A DNA stretch of 28,156 bases from M3007 sp044350415 (GTDB taxonomy: Bacteria; Bacteroidota; Bacteroidia; Chitinophagales; Saprospiraceae): the NCBI GenBank assembly GCA_044350415.1, contig JBILHQ010000054.1, forward strand, positions 1-28,156, written 5' to 3'. Under the pieces are notes generated by a model. It saw nothing but the letters and a program-made list of their open reading frames with translations. It made no database searches and was not told the DNA's origin. Each line of letters starts with the position of its first letter. The first letter of the stretch is position 1. The position numbers and the translations under genes were made by a program. Shown here one piece after another: positions 8,516-16,725 of the stretch.

Positions 8516-9795
8516 ATCTCCACTTGCTCCAACCGCGGCGCAAATACATGCATCAATCCCCAGGCCACCAAATACGCGCAACTGCAACCCATAAACAGCA
8601 AATTATAGCCCGCTGTAATATCGCCGGCCGCTTTGTAGGTATCCAACAGCCGACCCACCAGCAAAGGGAATAAAATGCCGCCTACCGAGCCCGCCATGCC
8701 ACCGATACCCACGACCGAACTGACCGCCTTCTGCGGAAACATATCGGATGCGGTCGTGAACATATTGGCACTCCAGGCCTGGTGCGCCGAAGCAGCAAGA
8801 CTGATCAGGAATACCGCCGTCCAGATATTCGTAACATACTGCGCCAGCATCACCGGGGTGACCAGCAGGGCAAAAAAGAGCATCGACGTTTTGCGCGCTT
8901 TAAAAAGGGGCCATCCTTTTTTGTACAACCAAGCGGGAAGATATCCCCCTCCGACACTGCCGATAGTAGTAGCCGTATAAATAACTGCCAGTTCAAGGCT
9001 CGGTTTTTTCAGGTCCAATTGGAAAGTACTCGCAAAATAAGAAGGTATCCAATACAAAAAAAACCACCAAACAGGGTCGGTAAACAGTTTCCCAAAGATA
9101 TAAGCCCAGATTTGACGCACTTTCAGCAGCCGAAGCCAGGAAACAGGTTCGGAAGTAACACTTATGACTGGCTGGTCGGCATGGATATACGCCAATTCAG
9201 CAGCAGAAATCCGCGCATGCCGGAATGGTATTTCATACATGCGCCACCAAAAAATCAGCCAGATAAAACCCAGGGCTCCCGTGATCAAAAACGCCATTTG
9301 CCAGCCCCACAGGCCCAGTACTAAAGGCACCATAAGGGGCGCCACAACAGCGCCGATATTGGTGCCGGAATTAAAAACACCGGTGGCAAATGACCGTTCC
9401 TTTTTAGGAAACCACTCCGCCACCGCTTTAATCGCTGCCGGGAAATTGCCGGATTCGCCCAGGCCTAACAACCCGCGCGCCACCGAAAAACCCATGGTAG
9501 TTCCAGCCATCGCGTGGGCCATTGCAGCAATACTCCAAATCACCACCGATACCGTATAGCCTATTTTGGTGCCAATAATATCTACAAATTTGCCAAAAAA
9601 CAACAATCCAAGCGCATAAGCCGCCGAAAATGCCATGACCACGTTTCCGTAATCCGTTTCTGACCAATGCAGGTCTTTTTCCAAAGCAGGTTTCAATAAC
9701 CCCAATACCTGCCGGTCAATATAATTGATGGTGGTGGCAAAAAACAAAAGCGCAACCACCGTCCAGCGGTAGTTTTTGGGAGTGATGCTGGTCAT
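8512..9795 (-). CDS. exuT: MFS hexuronate transporter, ExuT-like (anion:cation symporter family)
   Basis: A 427-residue, 12-helix MFS protein. The N-terminal YRWTVVALLFFATTINYIDR, followed by a first loop containing FGKFVDIIGTKIGY, and the helix-4/5 region RGLLGLGESGNFPAAIKAVAEWFP, are hallmark sequences of the ACS family that includes ExuT (hexuronate), DgoT and GudP. Expected role: proton-driven uptake of galacturonate or glucuronate across the inner membrane. The start codon overlaps the stop of the upstream KDPG-aldolase-like gene (TAATG, 1-nt overlap at 9795), so the two are translated from one message. Specificity for hexuronate rather than galactonate or glucarate is inferred from the neighbouring uxaC, kdgK and eda-like genes. 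The 3' end overlaps the AAA-ATPase remnant. Confidence 0.88.
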   Translation of the reverse strand: MTSITPKNYRWTVVALLFFATTINYIDRQVLGLLKPALEKDLHWSETDYGNVVMAFSAAYALGLLFFGKFVDIIGTKIGYTVSVVIWSIAAMAHAMAGTTMGFSVARGLLGLGESGNFPAAIKAVAEWFPKKERSFATGVFNSGTNIGAVVAPLMVPLVLGLWGWQMAFLITGALGFIWLIFWWRMYEIPFRHARISAAELAYIHADQPVISVTSEPVSWLRLLKVRQIWAYIFGKLFTDPVWWFFLYWIPSYFASTFQLDLKKPSLELAVIYTATTIGSVGGGYLPAWLYKKGWPLFKARKTSMLFFALLVTPVMLAQYVTNIWTAVFLISLAASAHQAWSANMFTTASDMFPQKAVSSVVGIGGMAGSVGGILFPLLVGRLLDTYKAAGDITAGYNLLFMGCSCAYLVAWGLMHVFAPRLEQVEI

Positions 9796-10424
9796 TATGC
9801 AGGAATATTGGACAATAAGTGTTTTAAACGATCGGTAAGTGCCCCAGGATTATTGTGAAAATCGCCTTTGAACAGCTGGGAACCAATACCCACTGCCTGT
9901 ACTCCCGCCGAAAGCCAGGCATTGACGCTTTCTGTTTCGGGTTCCACCCCGCCAGTAATCATCAGCGGCACATCGGGCATGGGACCGCGCAACGCCCGTA
10001 TATATTCGGGACCAACCATCGTGCCGGGAAATATTTTGACCATCGTAGCACCCATCGTCCAGGCATCCCAGATTTCATTCATTGTCATCGCCCCCGGTAT
10101 CCACGGAATATGCAGTTGTTTGCAGACATCGCCGACCAATTCTGTAGTGACCGGCTGCACCACGAAGGCAGCGCCCGCATGGATAAACCGAACCGCATCG
10201 TCCGGCGCATAAATGGTGCCGATACCTAGCAGCAAATCCGGCATTTCTTTGTTGGCAAATGCGCGCAATTCAGTAAATACCTCAAAAGCCGCAGCACCGC
10301 GGTTGGTCAATTCAAAAACCCGCACACCACCTGCGTAACAAGCCGACATTACTTTTTTCGCGTATTGGGCATCGGCGTGGTAAAATAGAGGGATGATGGG
10401 ACTGTGTTGGAGTATATTCAGCAT
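9795..10424 (-). CDS. eda: KDPG/KHG aldolase-like protein, copy 1
   Basis: A 209-residue class I aldolase of the KDPG/KHG family (E. coli Eda is 213). The expected active-site residues can be placed: Glu38 in VFELTNRG, Thr70 in GIGTI, Pro91 in VVQPV and the Schiff-base Lys130 in MVKIFPGT. These correspond to E. coli Glu45, Thr73, Pro94 and Lys133. Reaction: KDPG to pyruvate plus glyceraldehyde-3-phosphate, the last step of uronate breakdown; many members also cleave 4-hydroxy-2-oxoglutarate. It is the first gene of a two-gene - strand unit with the hexuronate transporter (TAATG overlap). A second, clearly different homologue is encoded at 13538-14206 on the other side of the divergent intergenic region. 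Whether this copy keeps KDPG activity or serves another 2-keto-3-deoxy substrate cannot be told from sequence. Confidence 0.88.
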   Translation of the reverse strand: MLNILQHSPIIPLFYHADAQYAKKVMSACYAGGVRVFELTNRGAAAFEVFTELRAFANKEMPDLLLGIGTIYAPDDAVRFIHAGAAFVVQPVTTELVGDVCKQLHIPWIPGAMTMNEIWDAWTMGATMVKIFPGTMVGPEYIRALRGPMPDVPLMITGGVEPETESVNAWLSAGVQAVGIGSQLFKGDFHNNPGALTDRLKHLLSNIPA

Positions 10425-10441
10425 GGTTCGTGATTAATTTA

Positions 10442-10451
10442 GTATACTTTT
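10442..10451 (-). promoter_or_regulatory. Candidate operator AAAAGTATAC, copy upstream of the eda-exuT unit
   Basis: On the minus strand the 10-mer AAAAGTATAC ends 17 nt before the eda start codon. It contains the palindrome GTATAC. The same 10-mer, in the opposite genomic orientation, lies upstream of uxaC (11041-11050), so both divergent units carry it in the same orientation relative to their first gene. This is a candidate shared regulator site. The region is AT-rich, so chance is a real alternative. Confidence 0.35.
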
Positions 10452-10590
10452 CAAGCGTTTTTATGCCGTTAAAGGAACGACAAGATGGAAATAGTCTGCT
10501 CCTGCACTGCAATCTACGGCGGAAAACTAATATGTAACGTGAGTCTGGTGATAATTACATTGATATTCAGTTCATTGCCTTTCCGCTACT

Positions 10591-10777
10591 GCTACTTTGT
10601 CACTTTAAAAACCGGGCACGGATGAAGTTTATTCCAATTATTCGATTTGTCCTTTTTCGGTTCCTTCACTGTCATCCTTAACGAAGTGAAGGAACTGAGA
10701 AAAAACCTATTCAAACTAGGCTAAACTTGAATCTCACACTATGTGAATAGCAATGTTTTTTAAAGTGACAAAGTAGC
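10591..10777. repeat. 21-bp perfect inverted repeat enclosing a second hairpin
   Basis: The 21-nt arm at 10591-10611 (begins GCTACTTTGTCAC) is the exact reverse complement of 10757-10777 (ends GACAAAGTAGC). Nested between them is a second perfect 11-bp inverted repeat (GTTCCTTCACT at 10660-10670, AGTGAAGGAAC at 10685-10695). No reading frame of interest lies between the arms. This is either a palindromic non-autonomous element or a dispersed intergenic repeat. Confidence 0.7.
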
Positions 10778-10803
10778 GTAAGGAATTTGAGTCGTCATCC
10801 ACA

Positions 10804-10990
10804 CTTCGACATGGCTCAGTGACCACTTGAAGATTTATGCCATTTAAGAGTTGTTTTTTGATTTCAGATTTCAGAGGTAAGATTTCAGATTTGGGGGCAA
10901 TGGTTGCTGAGCCTGTCGAAGCATGGTTGTTTTCTTCCATGAGAATGATGAACGCCCCTAACCAGAGCCCCTAAATCTGAAATCAAAAAA
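10804..10990. repeat. Two interlocking inverted repeats
   Basis: CTTCGACATGGCTCAG (10804-10819) pairs, apart from one extra base, with CTGAGCCTGTCGAAG (10907-10921). The 18-bp arm TTTTTTGATTTCAGATTT (10854-10871) is the exact reverse complement of 10973-10990, and GATTTCAGATTT recurs directly at 10881-10892. The arms interlock rather than nest, so the two hairpins cannot form together. The TTCGAC...GCTCAG element also occurs near 3238, which indicates a dispersed family. Together with 10591-10777 these repeats fill most of the 680-bp stretch between the two divergent uronate units, and I see no gene in it. Confidence 0.65.
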
Positions 10991-11040
10991 ACACTCAAAA
11001 AGAAAATTATTTCCGATCTCAATTTTTATGTGTGAAATCC

Positions 11041-11050
11041 AAAAGTATAC
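11041..11050 (+). promoter_or_regulatory. Candidate operator AAAAGTATAC, copy upstream of uxaC
   Basis: AAAAGTATAC lies 54 nt before the uxaC start codon and mirrors the copy before the divergent eda-exuT unit. No clear TAnnTTTG follows it; the nearest resemblance is TATATTGC just before the start. Confidence 0.35.
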
Positions 11051-11104
11051 ACCGAAAACTACTTTTACCACCATTTTCAATTTTCTACATATATTGCCAC
11101 CACT

Positions 11105-12523
11105 ATGCCAGCCACAACAATAAAACCCTTTCTGGGCGATGATTTTCTGCTCGACAATGATACTGCCGCGGAGTTATTCCACGACCATGCAGCCCGGCAA
11201 CCTATTATTGATTATCACTGCCATTTGTCGCCCGAAGATATCGCTGCAGACCGCCAGTTTGACGACCTGACTGCCATTTGGCTGGAAGGCGATCATTATA
11301 AATGGCGGGCTATGCGCACCAATGGCGTGCCGGAGCATTTTATCACCGGAACAGCGACGCCGTGGGAGAAATTTGAAAAATGGGCGGAAACAATGCCTGC
11401 TACCCTGCGCAATCCCCTGTTCCATTGGAGCCACCTGGAACTCCGGCGCTATTTCGGTATCGAAGCAATCCTATCGGCTAAAAATGCCCGCGCGGTTTTT
11501 GAACAAGCCAATCATGCCCTGCAACAGCCCGGACTTTCCACCAACGGTATTCTGCGAAAAATGAAAGTGGAAGTCGTATGCACCACCGACGACCCTGTGG
11601 ATAGGTTGGCCGCACATCAACACCTGGCTCGGCCTGAATCGCCCCTTTCCACCAAAATTTTGCCCGCTTTCCGGCCCGACAAGGGCATTCTGATCGAAAA
11701 ACCGGGATTTATTGATTGGATACACCAACTTGCCGTAGTAAGCGGAATAACCATTCAATCCTATTCCGATTTATTGGAGGCGCTGCACCAACGGATGGAT
11801 TTTTTCGCCACCCAGGGTTGCACCATATCCGATCACGGACTGGAAAGATTATACGCAGTAGATTTTACGGAATCGGAAGCCAACCGCATTTTTCAAAAAA
11901 GACTCAACGGCCAAATCATCACTCCGGAAGAAGCCGAAACATACCAGTCGGCCTTGCTGTTTGCACTCGGCCAGGAATATGCGCAACGCAACTGGACACA
12001 ACAATTCCATGTCGGTGCGCTCAGAAATAATAACGCCAGGTTGTTCCGGCAGCTTGGACCCGATATGGGATTCGACAGTATCGGCGACTTTCCGCAAGCA
12101 CTTCACCTTTCCCGCTTTTTAAACAGGTTAGACGCTAACAATCAACTCGCCCAAACGATTATTTACAATCTCAATCCCGCCGATAATGCCATTTTTGGGA
12201 CGATGACCGGCAATTTTAATGACGGCAGCATCCCCGGCAAAATACAATGGGGCAGTGCCTGGTGGTTCCTCGACCAAAAAGACGGCATGGAACAGCAAAT
12301 AAATGCCCTGAGTAATTTCGGTTTGTTGGCGCGATTTATCGGTATGCTCACCGACAGCCGCAGTTTTCTGTCCTTTCCACGACATGAGTATTTCAGGCGC
12401 ATTTTGTGTAATTTGATAGGAAAAGACGTTCAAAAAGGCGAACTACCGCACGATATGGAGATATTGAGCCAATTGGTGCGGGATGTTTGTTACCACAATG
12501 CGAAAAATTATTTTAAATTCTAA
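11105..12523 (+). CDS. uxaC: Uronate isomerase (glucuronate/galacturonate isomerase)
   Basis: The 472-residue protein has the usual length of UxaC (about 466-475) and its hallmarks. The N-terminal FLLDNDTAAELFHDHAARQP is followed by the metal-site motif DYHCHLSPEDIA (His38, His40), and the C-terminal LTDSRSFLSFPRHEYFRRIL region is one of the most conserved parts of the family. UxaC belongs to the amidohydrolase-like superfamily and is cytosolic. It interconverts D-glucuronate and D-fructuronate, and D-galacturonate and D-tagaturonate. It is the first gene of the + strand unit: its stop TAA overlaps the ATG of kdgK by one base, and eda-like and GH127 genes follow. It is transcribed away from the eda-exuT unit across a shared intergenic region. 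Confidence 0.95.
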   Translation: MPATTIKPFLGDDFLLDNDTAAELFHDHAARQPIIDYHCHLSPEDIAADRQFDDLTAIWLEGDHYKWRAMRTNGVPEHFITGTATPWEKFEKWAETMPATLRNPLFHWSHLELRRYFGIEAILSAKNARAVFEQANHALQQPGLSTNGILRKMKVEVVCTTDDPVDRLAAHQHLARPESPLSTKILPAFRPDKGILIEKPGFIDWIHQLAVVSGITIQSYSDLLEALHQRMDFFATQGCTISDHGLERLYAVDFTESEANRIFQKRLNGQIITPEEAETYQSALLFALGQEYAQRNWTQQFHVGALRNNNARLFRQLGPDMGFDSIGDFPQALHLSRFLNRLDANNQLAQTIIYNLNPADNAIFGTMTGNFNDGSIPGKIQWGSAWWFLDQKDGMEQQINALSNFGLLARFIGMLTDSRSFLSFPRHEYFRRILCNLIGKDVQKGELPHDMEILSQLVRDVCYHNAKNYFKF

Positions 12524-13524
12524 TGCTTATGAAAACGATATGTTTTGGAGAAATAATGCTCCGCCTGAGTCCGCCTGCCGGGATGCGGTTTGCGCAGGCC
12601 CAATCTTTGGACACCGTTTATGGCGGCTCGGAGGCCAATGTCGCTGTTTCATTGGCACAATTGGGCTTGTCACCGACATTTATCAGCAGGGTTCCCGACA
12701 ATGAACTGGGCCGGGCGGCATTGGGTGCTTTGTCGCAATTCGGCGTCAGTACAGGTGGCTGTGTATTCGGGGGCGACCGCCTGGGCCTGTATTTTCTCGA
12801 ACACGGCGCAGGACTGCGGAGCAGTAAAATTTTATACGACCGCCAACATTCCGGCATGGCTACACTCTGCCCGGGTATGATCAATTGGCAACAAGTACTG
12901 GCCGATACGGGTTGGCTGCATTGGTCGGGCATCACGCCGGCACTTTCGCAAGAAACGGCTGATGCTGTTTTGGAAGCCTTACAAGTCGCCTCGGAAATGA
13001 AAATTCGTATTTCATGCGATATTAATTACCGGGAAAAACTATGGAAATACGGCAAAACACCCGCAGATATCTTGCCTGAACTGATCAGCCTGACGCATGT
13101 TTTGCTCGGAGATGTGAATGCTTTCGGACTGTGCCTCGGTATCAGGGAAGAGGATGAAAAAAGCCTTTTAGCAAAGGTTTTTCAGCAGTTTCCACAACTG
13201 GACCATATTGCCATGACCAGCCGGCAAGGTATTTCCGCCTCCCACAATGCCTATCGCGGCATATTGTTCGATGGCCGGCAGGTGTACCAATCCGCTGAAT
13301 ATGAACTCGCCGACATGGTGGACCGTATAGGAGGGGGCGATGCGTTCATGGCCGGACTTATATTTGGTCTCCAAAAAATGCCCGACCAGCCGCAGGAAAT
13401 CATCAACTTTGCAGTGGCATCCGCTGCATTAAAACATTATATAAAAGGCGATTTTAACCTAACTTCAGCACAAGAGGTTCGCTCCCTGATGTCCGGCAAT
13501 ACCGGCGGAAGAGTCAACCGGTAA
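12523..13524 (+). CDS. kdgK: 2-keto-3-deoxygluconate kinase (PfkB family)
   Basis: A 333-residue PfkB/ribokinase-family sugar kinase. The N-terminal CFGEIMLRLSPPAGMRFAQA, followed by VYGGSEANVAVSLAQLG, is typical of KDG kinases. The C-terminal PfkB signature DRIGGGDAFMAGLIFG holds the catalytic base Asp273. Reaction: ATP-dependent phosphorylation of 2-keto-3-deoxygluconate to KDPG, the substrate of Eda. The ATG at 12523 overlaps the uxaC stop (TAATG); an ATG two codons later (12529) is an equally possible start. The next gene, an eda homologue, begins 13 nt after its stop, so the kinase and aldolase are probably translated together. The family also includes fructokinases, but the context favours KDG. 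Confidence 0.92.
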   Translation: MLMKTICFGEIMLRLSPPAGMRFAQAQSLDTVYGGSEANVAVSLAQLGLSPTFISRVPDNELGRAALGALSQFGVSTGGCVFGGDRLGLYFLEHGAGLRSSKILYDRQHSGMATLCPGMINWQQVLADTGWLHWSGITPALSQETADAVLEALQVASEMKIRISCDINYREKLWKYGKTPADILPELISLTHVLLGDVNAFGLCLGIREEDEKSLLAKVFQQFPQLDHIAMTSRQGISASHNAYRGILFDGRQVYQSAEYELADMVDRIGGGDAFMAGLIFGLQKMPDQPQEIINFAVASAALKHYIKGDFNLTSAQEVRSLMSGNTGGRVNR

Positions 13525-13537
13525 CTAACCTTCCATT

Positions 13538-14206
13538 ATGTCTAAAAGTACCCGCTTACAGGTTTACCAAACCCTCTCCGAAACCGGACTGATTCCATTG
13601 TTTTATTGTCCGGACCCGGAAATTGCTTTCCAAATTGTAGCTGCCTGTTACCGCGGTGGAGCAAAGGCAGTAGAATTTACGAACCGCGGCGATTTTGCCC
13701 ATGAGGTATTCGCCGCTGTGATCAAACGGGTGCGCAGCGAATTGCCCGGATTGCTGTTGGGTATTGGGTCGATTCAGGATGCAGGAACTGCTGCATTATT
13801 TCTCCAGATGGGTGCCGATTTTGTGATTACGCCATTGCTTCGGCAGGACGTTATATTGACCTGCAACCGCCGAAAAGTAGCCGTCATTCCCGGCGTAAGC
13901 ACCTCTTCCGAAATTGGAATAGCGGAAGAATTAGGCGTAGAAATTGTAAAAGTAGCCCCCGGTGAGGTACTCGGGCCTGATTTTTTAAAAGCGCACCGGG
14001 GACCGTGTCCCTGGACCAAAGCCATGATTTCAGGTGGCGTATCACCCGATAAGGCGAACTTGAGAGGTTGGTTTAGTGCCGGGGCAACATGCGTCGGTAT
14101 GGGGTCAAAATTGATTACTCCTACCACTATTGCTGAAAAGGATTATGATGGCCTTGAAAAAAAAGTTGGAGAAGTTATAAAGTGTATTCACGATTTGACA
14201 GATTAA
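13538..14206 (+). CDS. eda: KDPG/KHG aldolase-like protein, copy 2
   Basis: 222 residues, same family as the gene at 9795-10424 but clearly diverged. Catalytic positions are Glu46 in AVEFTNRG, Ser78 in GIGSI (Thr in copy 1 and in E. coli Eda), Pro99 in ITPLL and the Schiff-base Lys138 in IVKVAPGE. Copy 1 has Phe-Pro-Gly after the lysine where this one has Ala-Pro-Gly. It sits 13 nt after kdgK, so it is the more obvious partner for KDPG cleavage to pyruvate and glyceraldehyde-3-phosphate. It carries ~8 extra residues at the N-terminus and a charged C-terminal helix (EKKVGEVIKCIHDLTD). Aldolase family is certain; which of the two copies handles which substrate is open. Confidence 0.88.
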   Translation: MSKSTRLQVYQTLSETGLIPLFYCPDPEIAFQIVAACYRGGAKAVEFTNRGDFAHEVFAAVIKRVRSELPGLLLGIGSIQDAGTAALFLQMGADFVITPLLRQDVILTCNRRKVAVIPGVSTSSEIGIAEELGVEIVKVAPGEVLGPDFLKAHRGPCPWTKAMISGGVSPDKANLRGWFSAGATCVGMGSKLITPTTIAEKDYDGLEKKVGEVIKCIHDLTD

Positions 14207-14266
14207 GGAACGTGTAAATAGTAGTACATTGGAGCCTTATTTATCCAACGTTTTACTCTTTTCAAA

Positions 14267-16711
14267 ATGCGCATTACACTGCTCTTTGTCGCCCTCTTCA
14301 TTTTCCGGAGCATTCCTGCTCAGCTGATTACCCCCGATTATTCCATCCAGCCCATCCCTTTCCAAAACGTCAAAATCACCGATCGTTTCTGGGCACCACG
14401 GATGGAAACCGTCCGAAAGGTGACTGTTCCCGCAACGTTCCGCAAAAATGAAGAAACCGGCCGCAACCGCAATTTTGCTATCGCCGCCGGGTCGCAGGAA
14501 GGGGCTTTTTGTACACATTATGCCTTCGACGACAGCGACGTATATAAAGCCATTGAAGGGGCGGCCTACGCAATGCGCACCCATCCCGACCAACAAGTTA
14601 TCCGTGAAATCGACAGCCTGATCGCCCGCATCGCCCTGGCACAGGAACCCGATGGCTACCTCTACACCTGGCGCACCATCGCCGATAAACAGAAAAAAAA
14701 TGGCCAATGGACCGAAGAAGATAAGAAAAAACAAAACCTTGTCGATGCCGATAAAGGCCGTTGGAGCCAGGAAGACCAAGCCAGCCATGAACTCTACAAC
14801 GCCGGCCACCTCTACGAAGCTGCCGTCGCCTGGCAGGAAGCCACCGGGCACAAAAACCTGCTCGATATCGCTTTGAAAAATGCCGAACTCGTGCTGCAAT
14901 CCTTCGGCCCGGGAAAACTACAAAAGGCCCCCGGCCACCAGGAAGTCGAACTCGGCCTGGTGAAACTCTACCGCCATACCGGCGATAAGCGGTACCTCGA
15001 CCTTGCCCAGTTTTTCCTCGATGTGCGCGGTTACGGCGATCCATACCAGCAAAACCACCAGAAAGTAAAAGACCAACGCGAGGCTGTAGGTCATGCTGTG
15101 CGGGCAGGCTATATGTTCGCTGCGGCCTGCGATGTCAGCGCGTTGAAAAGCACCAACACATACAAAGAAGCACTCACGGCCGTTTGGGACGATATTGTAC
15201 GCCATAAAATGTACATCACAGGTGGTATTGGCGCCTCGGGCAGCAACGAGGGTTTTGCATCACCCTATGATCTGCCCAATTATTCAGCCTATTGCGAGAC
15301 CTGCTCCTCCATTGCTTTTGCTATGTGGTGCCGCCGCATGTTCCAGCTCACCGGCGAAAGCAAATATATCGACATCCTCGAACGCACCTTATACAATGCA
15401 CTCAATGCCGGACTTTCACTGTCGGGCGACGCATTTTTTTACCCCAATCCGTTGGAAAGCCGTAAAAATGTGGAACGGGTACCGTGGTTTACCTGCGCAT
15501 GTTGTCCTCCCAATCTCACCCGCTTTTTCTCGGCATTGCCGGAATATTTTTATGCCAAAAACGGTAATGACTTCTACGTCAACCTGTTCGGCGCCAGTAA
15601 TACCACCATTGAAAACACCAACAGTGCCGGACAAAAAGTAAAAGTAAACATCCGGCAGGAGACAGATTATCCATGGGACGGCATGGTACGGGTTCATGTC
15701 GAGCCTGCCAAACCCAATACTTTTACACTGCGTATCCGGATTCCGGGATGGGCCAAAGGCGATGCTGTTCCCGGCGATTTGTACCGCTTTTTTGAATTTA
15801 ATGGCGCTGTTACCCTGCGTTTGAACGGCAAAAGCGTTGTACCAACCATCGAAAACGGCTACGCTGTCATCAATCGCAAATGGGCAGCGGGCGATGTGGT
15901 AGAACTCTCCCTGCCCATGCAGGTACAGCGCATTGCCGCCAATCAAAAAATCGAACCGGACTTGAACCGTTTCGCTTTCCAGCGCGGACCATTGCTCTAT
16001 TGCCTGGAAGGGAAAGACCAATCCGACGACCATATCCTGAATATCCTGGTGCCCGACACAGCGGTTATTGGGGTCAAAACCGACCCTAAACTGTTCAACG
16101 GTATCACAGCGTTGTATTTCCGGGGCTACCTGGTGAATAAAATCATCTCCCCCGAACAGGGCGACCTCAAGCCCATTAACCTCAAAGCAATTCCTTATTT
16201 CATGTGGGCCAACCGCGGCAAAGACAATATGCTCGTTTGGCTCCCCCACGACCTGCGGGCCGCACGGGCACTGGCGCAACCCACGCTCGCGCATGAGAGC
16301 AAAATGACCGCCTCGGAGGGACTGAAAGGTGATATTACTGCTGTGGCCGACCAGTATTCTCCCAAAGACAGTAATGACGAAGAGAACCCATTTGTACATT
16401 GGTGGCCCAAATTTGGCAGCAAAGAATGGCTGCAATACGATTTTAAACAACCAGAGCAAATCGGAACAGTGCGTGTTTATTGGTTCGATGATGAACGCAC
16501 AGGCGGTGGTTGCCGGGTTCCCAAATCATGGACAGTGCAATACCTGGAAGGCGATACCTGGAAAAACGTATATGCTCCAGGCGGCTTCCCTATGGTAAAA
16601 GACGGCTGGAACGAAGTACAGTTTGAGCCCGTAAAAACCAAAGCACTGCGATTGGAAGTACAGTTGCAGGAAGGGGTGTCGGCAGGGGTGCATGAGTGGG
16701 AGGTGAAGTGA
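14267..16711 (+). CDS. Secreted GH127 beta-L-arabinofuranosidase with C-terminal discoidin-like domain
   Basis: 814 residues with a signal peptide (MRITLLFVALFIFRSIPAQ). The GH127 (DUF1680) catalytic domain spans about residues 30-640. All active-site positions known from the Bifidobacterium enzyme HypBA1 can be matched with the right spacing: Glu328 in SNEGF (acid/base), Glu344 and Cys346 in CETC, and Cys412-Cys413 in TCACCPPN (nucleophile and zinc ligands). Residues ~690-814 look like an F5/8-type (discoidin) carbohydrate-binding module: WLQYDF, IGTVRVYWF, SWTVQYLEGDTWKNV, TKALRLEVQ and HEWEV. Likely role: periplasmic release of L-arabinofuranose from arabinan side chains or arabinosylated glycans. 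The start at 14267 lies 60 nt after the eda stop, so it may belong to the uxaC-kdgK-eda unit. A weak TACATTGG at 14232-14239 could be its own -7 element. Confidence 0.92.
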   Translation: MRITLLFVALFIFRSIPAQLITPDYSIQPIPFQNVKITDRFWAPRMETVRKVTVPATFRKNEETGRNRNFAIAAGSQEGAFCTHYAFDDSDVYKAIEGAAYAMRTHPDQQVIREIDSLIARIALAQEPDGYLYTWRTIADKQKKNGQWTEEDKKKQNLVDADKGRWSQEDQASHELYNAGHLYEAAVAWQEATGHKNLLDIALKNAELVLQSFGPGKLQKAPGHQEVELGLVKLYRHTGDKRYLDLAQFFLDVRGYGDPYQQNHQKVKDQREAVGHAVRAGYMFAAACDVSALKSTNTYKEALTAVWDDIVRHKMYITGGIGASGSNEGFASPYDLPNYSAYCETCSSIAFAMWCRRMFQLTGESKYIDILERTLYNALNAGLSLSGDAFFYPNPLESRKNVERVPWFTCACCPPNLTRFFSALPEYFYAKNGNDFYVNLFGASNTTIENTNSAGQKVKVNIRQETDYPWDGMVRVHVEPAKPNTFTLRIRIPGWAKGDAVPGDLYRFFEFNGAVTLRLNGKSVVPTIENGYAVINRKWAAGDVVELSLPMQVQRIAANQKIEPDLNRFAFQRGPLLYCLEGKDQSDDHILNILVPDTAVIGVKTDPKLFNGITALYFRGYLVNKIISPEQGDLKPINLKAIPYFMWANRGKDNMLVWLPHDLRAARALAQPTLAHESKMTASEGLKGDITAVADQYSPKDSNDEENPFVHWWPKFGSKEWLQYDFKQPEQIGTVRVYWFDDERTGGGCRVPKSWTVQYLEGDTWKNVYAPGGFPMVKDGWNEVQFEPVKTKALRLEVQLQEGVSAGVHEWEVK

Positions 16712-16725
16712 ATTTTATAGCCTGA

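Noticed and set aside
10734..10940. 68-codon minus-strand frame in the divergent uronate intergenic region
   Set aside because: It is made up of the inverted-repeat sequences and has no protein-like features.
14237..14899. 220-codon antisense frame at the GH127 5' end
   Set aside because: Shadow of the codon pattern of the sense gene, without recognisable motifs.
15416..16459. 347-codon frame antisense to GH127
   Set aside because: The sense strand encodes a complete enzyme with an intact active site; the antisense frame shows no recognisable domain and no start signals.
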